From: Candidatus Heimdallarchaeota archaeon
GTDB taxonomy: Archaea; Asgardarchaeota; Heimdallarchaeia; JABLTI01
Assembly (NCBI GenBank): GCA_019894765.1
Contig: JAGXNT010000009.1
Location: forward strand, 1-13,117
Reading direction: 5' to 3'
Length of the DNA: 13,117 nucleotides
The position numbers and the translations under genes are program-made. This document shows, one piece after another, positions 7,959-13,117 of the stretch (position 1 is its first letter; every line of letters begins with the position of its first letter). The notes beneath the pieces were generated by a model. That model saw nothing but the letters and a program-made list of their open reading frames with translations, was not told the DNA's origin and ran no database searches.

Positions 7959-8027
7959 GTTGTTCTTTATTTAGTATAGTGTGAAATTTTATCCTTCTTA
8001 GATAATAAAATACTTCATTTTTCGAAA

Positions 8028-8117
8028 TTTCTTTGGTTTCCGGAATTTTTTACAAAAAGACGAATATACTTTGTTGTTAATTAAGAAAATAATTTAACGA
8101 AGTAGTTTCTTTGGTTT
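8028..8117 (+). promoter_or_regulatory. Promoter region of the redox operon with 12-nt direct repeat
   Basis: TTTCTTTGGTTT occurs at 8028-8039 and again at 8106-8117, three bases before the ATG of the polyferredoxin gene. Short palindromes GAAATTTC (8024-8031) and TTCCGGAA (8038-8045) flank or overlap the first copy. A TATA-like AATATACT at 8063-8070, preceded by a purine-rich AAAAAGA that could be a BRE, lies between the copies. No clear Shine-Dalgarno precedes ATG 8121. The repeat could be an operator bracketing the start site; this is a proposal only. The 273-nt divergent gap otherwise shows no gene. Confidence 0.35.
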
Positions 8118-8120
8118 ACT

Positions 8121-8639
8121 ATGATTTGTGTGGATATTAGTAAATGCACTGGATGTAAAAGATGTGAAACAGCATGTGCTTTCTTTCACACAGAACAAGT
8201 TAGTAATTATCTATCGCGAATCAAAATTTTGAATTTATATGAGATTGGAATTGATAGTCCTGTTGTTTGCCAGCAATGCGTAGAACGTTATTGTATAAAT
8301 GATTGTTCAAACGAAGCGTTAAGTATTGGTTCTCAAGGAGAAATTCTTGTTAATATGGATGTTTGTTCTTTATGCTCTAACTGTGAAGAAGCATGTCCGA
8401 TTGGAGCAATTCAGCTTTTCAACGATGAGGTTTTTGTTTGCAATCTCTGTTCTGGAGATCCTGAATGCATTAAAGCTTGCACTGAAGGAGCATTATCTTT
8501 AGAATTCCGAAAAGAAAATGTTTCTCTCTCTGAGTTTGAGAACACTTCAGTAAAGCTAACACCGAGCCAAAAACGATACGAGTATATTAGAAAACAAGGA
8601 ATTGAGTTGCGAAAGACTTGGAGGGAGAATCGTGCTTAA
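8121..8639 (+). CDS. Polyferredoxin, four [4Fe-4S] clusters, small subunit of a tungsten oxidoreductase
   Basis: 172 residues, about 19 kDa, cytoplasmic. Sixteen cysteines form four cluster motifs: C9-C12-C15-C19 (CTGCKRCETAC), C50-C53-C58-C62 (CX2CX4CX3C), C82-C85-C88-C92 (CX2CX2CX3CP) and C107-C110-C116-C120 (CX2CX5CX3C). This spacing pattern is that of the HycB/NarH/DmsB-type electron-transfer subunits, where each cluster draws ligands from paired motifs. The aldehyde oxidoreductase gene follows with an 8-nt overlap, which points to a tight complex. In Pyrococcus WOR5 the catalytic chain pairs with a 19-kDa four-cluster subunit, and AorA of bacterial AOR complexes plays a comparable role. 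It is expected to carry electrons from the W-pterin subunit to ferredoxin or to the flavodoxin-ferredoxin encoded two genes downstream. The last 40 residues carry no cysteines and may dock the large subunit. Confidence 0.85.
   Translation: MICVDISKCTGCKRCETACAFFHTEQVSNYLSRIKILNLYEIGIDSPVVCQQCVERYCINDCSNEALSIGSQGEILVNMDVCSLCSNCEEACPIGAIQLFNDEVFVCNLCSGDPECIKACTEGALSLEFRKENVSLSEFENTSVKLTPSQKRYEYIRKQGIELRKTWRENRA
8620..8625 (+). promoter_or_regulatory. Ribosome binding site GGAGGG setting the GTG start of the oxidoreductase
   Basis: GGAGGG lies inside the end of the polyferredoxin gene, six bases before GTG 8632. It is the strongest Shine-Dalgarno in the window. It argues against the longer frame opening at TTG 8602 and implies translational coupling of the two genes. 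Confidence 0.75.
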
Positions 8640-10428
8640 GTATGGTTTTGGTGGGAAATTACTCAGAGTTAATCTTACAGAGAAGACTTTCAAAATTGAA
8701 AAAATTTCTTCTAGTTGGATTAAGCCACTTATCGGAGGAAGGACTACTAATACTCAAAGACTCTATGATGAATTAGATCCAAATTGTGATCCACTGGGTG
8801 AAGAAAATATAATTATTTTTGGAGTTGGACCATTAACAGGTTCCATTCTTCCAGCTTCAGCTTACTTTATTGTTACTGCTAAGTCACCTCTTACAAATAT
8901 TCTTGGTGATTCCGCTGCTGGTGGTTCTTTTGGTCCTGAAATGAAGCATACTGGTTTTGATCAAATAGTCATTACTGGGAAAGCAAAAGAACTACTTTAT
9001 TTGATGATCACTGATAACGAAGTAGAATTCATACCTGCTACTAATTTAGCTGGGAAAACGATTCTCAATACAACTAGTTACATCAGAAAAAAACACAAAG
9101 ATCATGCCATACAAATAGCAGCTATTGGTGCTGCTGGTGAACACCAAGTTCTTTATTCGGCTATTGTCTCGAGTGGAAACCGAGTAAATGGACGAACCGG
9201 AATGGGGGCAGTTTTGGGTTCAAAAAATCTTAAAGCAATCGCTGTTCGAGGTTCAAGTCCTGCAAAATATGCTAATCCAGCAATTCTCAAACAAGAAGCC
9301 GAGAAAATTCATTCAGCAATCATGAAACACAATGAGTATAAGAAAAGATACCAGTTAGGAACAACTATGTTGATGAGTGACTTGAATAGCATTGGAATTC
9401 TGCCAACGAATCATTTTCAAGATGGTGTTTGTGATTACATCGAAAAAATATCTGGGGAAAAATTGGCAAGCACTTACAAAGTGAAGAATAAATCTTGCTT
9501 TAATTGTAATCTCCATTGCTCGAGATACTATATTTGTGATAGTCTTGAAGCAGAGGGTCCGGAGTATGAAACCCTTTGTAGTTTTACTTCTAAGATAGGG
9601 AGTTCTAATCTCCCCTTTGCTCTTGAGATGAATTACTGGTTAAATCAAATGGGATTAGACTCCATTTCAACATCTGAAGTTATTGCTTGGATAATGGAAT
9701 GCCAAGAACGAGGATTTATTTATCCTGATGATTTAGATGGTCTTGAACTTAAATGGGGTGACACTGAGAAAGTTCGAGAAATTGTAAAGAAAATTACTTT
9801 TAGAGAAGGAATAGGCGATAAATTAGCAAATGGTGCTAGAAACCTCTCAAGAGAATTCAATAAAGAAGCCCAGAAACTTGTTTTGCATGTTAAAGGATTA
9901 GATGTTATCAATGGCGATCCTAGAGGGATAAAGGCATACGGATTAACTTATGCAATTGCTTCTCGAGGTGGTGATCATCTTCGGGCTGAACCTTTCTTTG
10001 AGTTAACTAATCGAAAAGAGGAAGCTAAGAGAAGATTTGGCACAGAAAAAGCAGCAGATAGATTATCTGAGGAAGGAAAAGCAGCTCTTGTTGTCTATTC
10101 GGAAAAAATTGCTCTTCTAACAGATAGTATGACGATGTGCAAAAATATTGGTCTGTGTATGGACATCTTGAACTTTGAGAATATCTCAGTTCTACTCAAT
10201 GCTTGTACTGGTTTGGATTACACTCCTGATTATTTACAGAAAATCATGAATGATTCCATAGATTTACAACGAAAACTCAATGAGAAATTTGGAATTACTC
10301 GAGAAGATGATACGCTTCCAGATAGATTTGTTTCGGAAACCTTGAAACGGGGACCTACTAAGGGTTCAACAGTTGATATTGATAGGATGGTAGATGAATA
10401 CTATAAATTGCACAACTGGAAAGATTAG
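8632..10428 (+). CDS. Tungsten-containing aldehyde:ferredoxin oxidoreductase family, catalytic subunit
   Basis: 598 residues, normal length for the family; oxidises aldehydes to carboxylic acids (or a related low-potential reaction) in the cytoplasm using a tungsten bis-pterin and one [4Fe-4S] cluster. Visible marks: N-terminal FGGKLLRVNL; GPLTGS; DSAAGGSFGPEMK near residue 93; the pterin signature NRVNGRTGMGAVLGSKNLK at about 183-201; cluster ligands Cys289, Cys292, Cys296 (CX2CX3C) with Cys503 in DSMTMC; the acidic motif GPEYETLC with Glu313; MGLDSIST, the first DxxGLD-like pterin motif; DPRGIKAYGLTYAIASRGGDHL with His449. The Cys, Glu and His positions agree with those I recall for Pyrococcus AOR. 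GTG start overlaps the polyferredoxin stop. The partner gene suggests a WOR5-type heterodimer. Substrate is not deducible; benzoyl-CoA reductase BamB is a distant relative but its other subunits are absent here. Confidence 0.93.
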   Translation: MLKYGFGGKLLRVNLTEKTFKIEKISSSWIKPLIGGRTTNTQRLYDELDPNCDPLGEENIIIFGVGPLTGSILPASAYFIVTAKSPLTNILGDSAAGGSFGPEMKHTGFDQIVITGKAKELLYLMITDNEVEFIPATNLAGKTILNTTSYIRKKHKDHAIQIAAIGAAGEHQVLYSAIVSSGNRVNGRTGMGAVLGSKNLKAIAVRGSSPAKYANPAILKQEAEKIHSAIMKHNEYKKRYQLGTTMLMSDLNSIGILPTNHFQDGVCDYIEKISGEKLASTYKVKNKSCFNCNLHCSRYYICDSLEAEGPEYETLCSFTSKIGSSNLPFALEMNYWLNQMGLDSISTSEVIAWIMECQERGFIYPDDLDGLELKWGDTEKVREIVKKITFREGIGDKLANGARNLSREFNKEAQKLVLHVKGLDVINGDPRGIKAYGLTYAIASRGGDHLRAEPFFELTNRKEEAKRRFGTEKAADRLSEEGKAALVVYSEKIALLTDSMTMCKNIGLCMDILNFENISVLLNACTGLDYTPDYLQKIMNDSIDLQRKLNEKFGITREDDTLPDRFVSETLKRGPTKGSTVDIDRMVDEYYKLHNWKD

Positions 10429-10468
10429 TTCCTAAATTCTTATAATGACCTCATAGTTAGTTAGTTTT

Positions 10469-11290
10469 ATGAAAATTGCTTTGTTGTATTTTTCAGGCAC
10501 CGGAGTTACTGCGAAATTGGCTTCGGATATTGCGAGTGGATTTATCAAAGCAAATCATTCTGTAGATCTTCTGCGAATAAAAAGAGGGGCAGATTTTAAT
10601 CTCGCTCAATATGATATTCTTGGAGTTGGAGCTCCTGCATACTCTTATCGAGCACCTCGGATAGTTACAAGATTTTTACGAAAACTAGATTTCTATAGAA
10701 AACCATTCTTTGTGTTTTCCACAAGTGGGGGTGTTCCTGGAAATACACTTTGGAATTTGTATAAAGCAATGTATCGTAAAGCGGGATTGTTTTTAGGATC
10801 AATAGAAGGTTTTGGAACAACTAATATCAAGTCCTGGATGCCAAAAATAACTGATACAAATCAAAAACTAGGTGGATTGACTAAACACGACTGTGAAATG
10901 GCTCAGTTATTCAGTGAAAAAATATTAGACCGACTTACCAGATGGAAAAAGAATTTTGATAAAATGGAAATGAGAGGACTAATTCCTCAATCTAATTTAT
11001 TGTATTATATTTGGGCGGGATTCTTTACTTGGCGGTCTGAAATGGCTTTCTATGTTGGGATTAAACTTCTAGATAAAGAAAAATGCAATAGCTGTAAGCT
11101 TTGCGCTACAAAAATTTGTCCCAGTGGAGCAATAAGTCTGAATAAAAAGAACATGCCTAGATTCAATGAGCTTCGTTGTGTGGGATGCTCTGGGTGTGTA
11201 AATTTATGCCCCAAAGATGCCATTTGGACTTTAAGATCTAAAAATCATCGGCAATATGATTTGTATAAGGATTATATCCTAAAGCATTAA
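10469..11290 (+). CDS. Flavodoxin-ferredoxin fusion (EFR1-type)
   Basis: 273 residues, cytoplasmic. Residues 1-150 are a flavodoxin-like FMN domain: strand MKIALLYF, phosphate loop SGTGVTAK (9-16), GVGAPAYSYRAP and FSTSGGVPGN around the flavin site. A linker with aromatic residues (about 175-200) leads to two [4Fe-4S] motifs: C206-C209-C212-C217, with four rather than the usual three residues before the last Cys-Pro, and C237-C240-C243-C247 (CX2CX2CX3CP). The arrangement matches EFR1-family ferrodoxins, common in anaerobes, with unproved partners. It follows the oxidoreductase after a 40-nt gap on the same strand, so it is probably co-transcribed and could accept its electrons, splitting or storing them on FMN. 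The ATG at 10469 has no strong Shine-Dalgarno; GTTAGTTAG precedes it. Confidence 0.85.
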   Translation: MKIALLYFSGTGVTAKLASDIASGFIKANHSVDLLRIKRGADFNLAQYDILGVGAPAYSYRAPRIVTRFLRKLDFYRKPFFVFSTSGGVPGNTLWNLYKAMYRKAGLFLGSIEGFGTTNIKSWMPKITDTNQKLGGLTKHDCEMAQLFSEKILDRLTRWKKNFDKMEMRGLIPQSNLLYYIWAGFFTWRSEMAFYVGIKLLDKEKCNSCKLCATKICPSGAISLNKKNMPRFNELRCVGCSGCVNLCPKDAIWTLRSKNHRQYDLYKDYILKH

Positions 11291-11646
11291 CTCAATATTA
11301 CAACTGTATCTAAAGACCTCATCAACCAAGATCCTAGAGGAAAAGCAATCACTGTAACTACACAAGCACTTGATAAACTTATGAGTAAAATACCTGCCCA
11401 CCAACCAACAAGATAGAACCATATGATCCCAAAGACAATTCTTTTTCTGGTTCTCCAACTATGATGAGACTCACGATTAAACGAAAAGACCATTTCAATC
11501 TTGTCAAGCATCCAGTATCCTAAAGGAGCAGAGAATACTAAAGCAACAAAAAAAATCGCAAATAAGTACCAAATAATGGAAATCCACCAACCAAAGATCG
11601 CTGCCCAAAGTATTCGAACAATAAGATTGGCAATCAAGTCATCCAA
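11287..11646 (-). CDS. Small membrane protein, YccF-like, four helices from an internal duplication
   Basis: About 119 residues with four hydrophobic segments in two pairs separated by a polar loop (NRESHHSWRTRKR). Each pair contains the same pattern: GWW, a hydrophobic stretch, then PLGxW[ML][LM] and an acidic residue (FGWWISIIW...APLGYWMLDKIE and VGWWAGILL...FPLGSWLMRSLD). This is the YccF (DUF307) inner-membrane pattern; function of that family is unknown. No ATG is available before the first helix. The frame opens at TTG 11661, but TTG 11646 is preferred because GAGG lies nine bases before it and a TATA-like TTTAAATAA sits at 11678-11686. The stop codon overlaps the flavodoxin-ferredoxin stop by four bases (tail to tail), so no terminator fits between them. 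Confidence 0.65.
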   Translation of the reverse strand: MDDLIANLIVRILWAAIFGWWISIIWYLFAIFFVALVFSAPLGYWMLDKIEMVFSFNRESHHSWRTRKRIVFGIIWFYLVGWWAGILLISLSSACVVTVIAFPLGSWLMRSLDTVVILS

Positions 11647-11655
11647 ATTGGTTTT

Positions 11656-11659
11656 CCTC
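11656..11659 (-). promoter_or_regulatory. Ribosome binding site GAGG supporting TTG start at 11646
   Basis: GAGG on the minus strand with nine bases to the TTG. The site is absent before the alternative TTG at 11661. Confidence 0.35.
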
Positions 11660-11699
11660 AAAAGAAGATTAACTTTTTTATTTAAAGGATTATTGGATT

Positions 11700-11707
11700 A
11701 AAAAAAA
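11700..11707 (-). terminator. Oligo-T terminator after the acyltransferase gene
   Basis: On the minus strand, eight T follow three bases after the TGA stop (CTA then T8, then AATCC). No stem precedes it, as is usual for archaeal T-tract termination. It would separate the acyltransferase from the YccF-like gene 50 bp further on. Confidence 0.5.
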
Positions 11708-11710
11708 TAG

Positions 11711-13042
11711 TCAATTTGTTTCTATTTTCACTTGAATGCCTAATTCAACTAATTTTCTGAAGAAGTATTTCTCAACTTCTGCTTCTTTTACTGTTCTTCC
11801 AAAAGTTATGTTGAGTTTATCTTCAAAACTTGTTACCGAACATCCAGTATTAATTATTGAACTTTGAGCTAAAAGTAAATCAAAGCTCTCGATTTCTTTC
11901 GCGAAAGCATCAGGCATAGTTACTTTTCCAATATTGCTTAACTTACCGGAATACAATCGTTCACCAATATTCTCGTAAAGAAGTCCGCCAAGTAGTCTCT
12001 TAAGAAACAAGGGGATGATTCTCATAAGTGGGAATATTTGACCTTTAACATTTCGAGAAATGGATTGAGTAATAGTCTTCGTTGCGATTTCTTTTCTAAG
12101 TGAGTGGTGAACTAAATGTAAAATCTCCTTGAAATTATATCTACCCAGTTTAGGATTTAGTTCAGGAGCAACCATAAATGAAAAATTCCTCATAGTCTTA
12201 GAGTGATAAAGATTCCTTAAATTCACTGGAACTGCAACTCGTATAGGCTTCATTTGTCTTTTGCGTTGATGTTCAGGTAAATTATATAAAACTGATTGAA
12301 GTGCATCCAAATATGCTGAAGTTAATAATTCTGTTATTGTAACTTTATTCTCTCGAGAAACTTTGAGAATTTCTTTTACTGATACAACCCCAGTTGTAAC
12401 ATGATATTTCTTTCTCCTCTCACAAGTTAAAGGAGGTCTAAAAGCTGCTCCTTGGGCTTTTGGAAAAGGTAGTTTTTTTCGATAATTCCTTTTGTATGCA
12501 TATTCATACTCTTCGGGTTCTGGAACTTGATTTGGGCGGAAAATGTCACCCCAATCTTTAGGGGTTATACCACGTATATGCAAATATTCTGCAACAAGAG
12601 CTTTGAGGAAAATTAATCCACCTGTTCCATCTGTTAGACTATGATGAAACTCAATTGCTATTCGATTAAAATATGCTTTCACTCTAAAGGGGAATACACC
12701 ACGACTATAAATTGGTAATCTTTGACAAGGATATTTTGTTTCAGCCACAATCTTTGGATCGTTCTGGTTTTTCTCCCAATACGCCCAGAAAAATCCCTTC
12801 TTGAGACAGACATCAAAATAAGGGAAGCGAACCATAATTCGAGTTAAAGCAGTCTGGAGATCATTGATATTAATTCGATGTTTTAATGTGCAAGACAAAC
12901 TGAATAAACCAGGGGATTTATTGGTATTAATAAGACTGTAAATAGTGGCAGCATTATCCAACTTGTACCATTTGAGAAGTTTTAGTTGATCATTTAACTT
13001 TGGTATAAAGTTTCTATCGTATTCGGAAATGATTTCTGCCAA
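11711..13042 (-). CDS. Condensation-domain acyltransferase, alcohol-acetyltransferase/PapA-like
   Basis: 443 residues, soluble, one chloramphenicol-acetyltransferase-fold pair. The catalytic motif HHSLTDG (His133, His134, Asp138, Gly139) is the HHxxxDG of condensation enzymes, in which the second His deprotonates the acceptor hydroxyl or amine and Asp is structural. N-terminal KWYKLDNAATIY and later RFPYFDVCLKKGFFW are typical of bacterial proteins labelled alcohol acetyltransferase. RVAVPVNLRNLY and the C-terminal SNIGKVTMPD match later strands of the fold. The usual DFGWG motif is not obvious; NITFGR near the C-terminus occupies a comparable place. No carrier-protein or adenylation domain lies nearby, so it is a free-standing O- or N-acyltransferase, not part of an NRPS. 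TTG 13042 is the only usual start codon after the upstream in-frame stop and before the conserved region. Substrates unknown. Confidence 0.85.
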   Translation of the reverse strand: MAEIISEYDRNFIPKLNDQLKLLKWYKLDNAATIYSLINTNKSPGLFSLSCTLKHRININDLQTALTRIMVRFPYFDVCLKKGFFWAYWEKNQNDPKIVAETKYPCQRLPIYSRGVFPFRVKAYFNRIAIEFHHSLTDGTGGLIFLKALVAEYLHIRGITPKDWGDIFRPNQVPEPEEYEYAYKRNYRKKLPFPKAQGAAFRPPLTCERRKKYHVTTGVVSVKEILKVSRENKVTITELLTSAYLDALQSVLYNLPEHQRKRQMKPIRVAVPVNLRNLYHSKTMRNFSFMVAPELNPKLGRYNFKEILHLVHHSLRKEIATKTITQSISRNVKGQIFPLMRIIPLFLKRLLGGLLYENIGERLYSGKLSNIGKVTMPDAFAKEIESFDLLLAQSSIINTGCSVTSFEDKLNITFGRTVKEAEVEKYFFRKLVELGIQVKIETN

Positions 13043-13117
13043 TATAAGAGCTATCCCTGTTTAATTAGAATAACTATCCTTTTTCTTGGATGAAAATAAA
13101 TCTTTGTATATAGTTAC
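13043..13117 (-). promoter_or_regulatory. Upstream region of the acyltransferase gene: TATA-like box and short direct repeat
   Basis: Read on the minus strand, CTATATAC near 13107-13114 could be a TATA box, giving a leader of about 40 nt before TTG 13042. GGATAG appears twice, 23 bp apart (13051-13056 and 13074-13079), within similar flanks (AGGATAGTTATT and GGGATAGCTCTT). No strong Shine-Dalgarno is seen. Confidence 0.3.

Noticed and set aside
7393..7959. Plus-strand open frame of 188 codons reaching the intergenic region
   Set aside because: Mostly antisense to the signal peptide and first GIFT-like unit; its tail is AT-rich intergenic sequence and it has no recognisable domain.
8602..8631. 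Longer oxidoreductase start at TTG 8602
   Set aside because: A strong GGAGGG precedes GTG 8632, and the family's N-terminus begins at the FGGKLLRVNL region just after that GTG.
9720..9911. Minus-strand open frame of 63 codons
   Set aside because: Antisense inside the well-supported aldehyde oxidoreductase gene.
8121..11290. Benzoyl-CoA reductase (Bam) or hydrogenase-linked cluster
   Set aside because: Only the AOR-like and polyferredoxin genes are shared with such clusters; the flavin/NADH and hydrogenase-type subunits are not present in the window.
11501..11701. Plus-strand open frame of 66 codons
   Set aside because: Antisense to the YccF-like membrane protein, whose duplicated GWW/PLG pattern shows which strand is coding.
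11711..13042. Part of a nonribosomal peptide synthetase
   Set aside because: A single condensation-type domain with no adenylation, carrier or thioesterase domain beside it.

Overview
The window is AT-rich (about one third G+C by eye) and reads as archaeal, most plausibly an Asgard (Promethearchaeota) genome. The support is indirect. It includes type I surface proteins with a C-terminal membrane anchor followed by a Lys/Arg cluster, a giant LamG/DUF2341/thrombospondin-type-3 stalk protein, and a membrane-anchored protein with three GIFT/GATase-like domains. It also includes a tungsten-type aldehyde:ferredoxin oxidoreductase with a polyferredoxin partner, GGAGG/GAGGT/GGTG ribosome binding sites, TATA-like boxes, oligo-T terminators, and GTG/TTG starts. 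The lineage call is an inference; there is no rRNA or universal marker here.

Layout. 1-3728 (+): the 3' part of a very large cell-surface protein whose start lies left of the window. It has a LamG sandwich, DUF2341 pieces, a second beta-sandwich, 23 calcium-binding TSP3-like repeats, one membrane segment and a 129-residue cytoplasmic tail. 3729-3908: a convergent spacer with a T8 tract and a nested stem-loop. 3909-4982 (-): a soluble TPR protein with a duplicated N-terminal module. 5172-7847 (-): a secreted, C-terminally anchored protein with three tandem GIFT/GATase-like domains, followed by a palindrome plus T10 terminator. 7848-8120: a divergent promoter region with a 12-nt direct repeat.

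8121-11290 (+): a three-gene redox operon. It encodes a four-cluster polyferredoxin, a tungstopterin aldehyde oxidoreductase (overlapping the first gene by 8 nt) and a flavodoxin-ferredoxin fusion. The expected flow is aldehyde to carboxylic acid at the W-pterin, with electrons passing through the [4Fe-4S] chain to ferredoxin or to the FMN/2x[4Fe-4S] protein. The resemblance is to the heterodimeric WOR5 type of Pyrococcus; the substrate cannot be read from sequence. 11287-11646 (-): a small four-helix YccF-like membrane protein whose stop overlaps the operon's last stop. 11711-13042 (-): a stand-alone condensation-type acyltransferase (HHxxxDG) of the alcohol-acetyltransferase/PapA kind.

I saw no tRNA, rRNA, CRISPR array, transposase or insertion sequence. 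No complete new system is evident. The most interesting points are the split DUF2341 with LamG between its parts, the triple GIFT protein, the duplicated module of the TPR protein, and the redox operon with its flavodoxin-ferredoxin.
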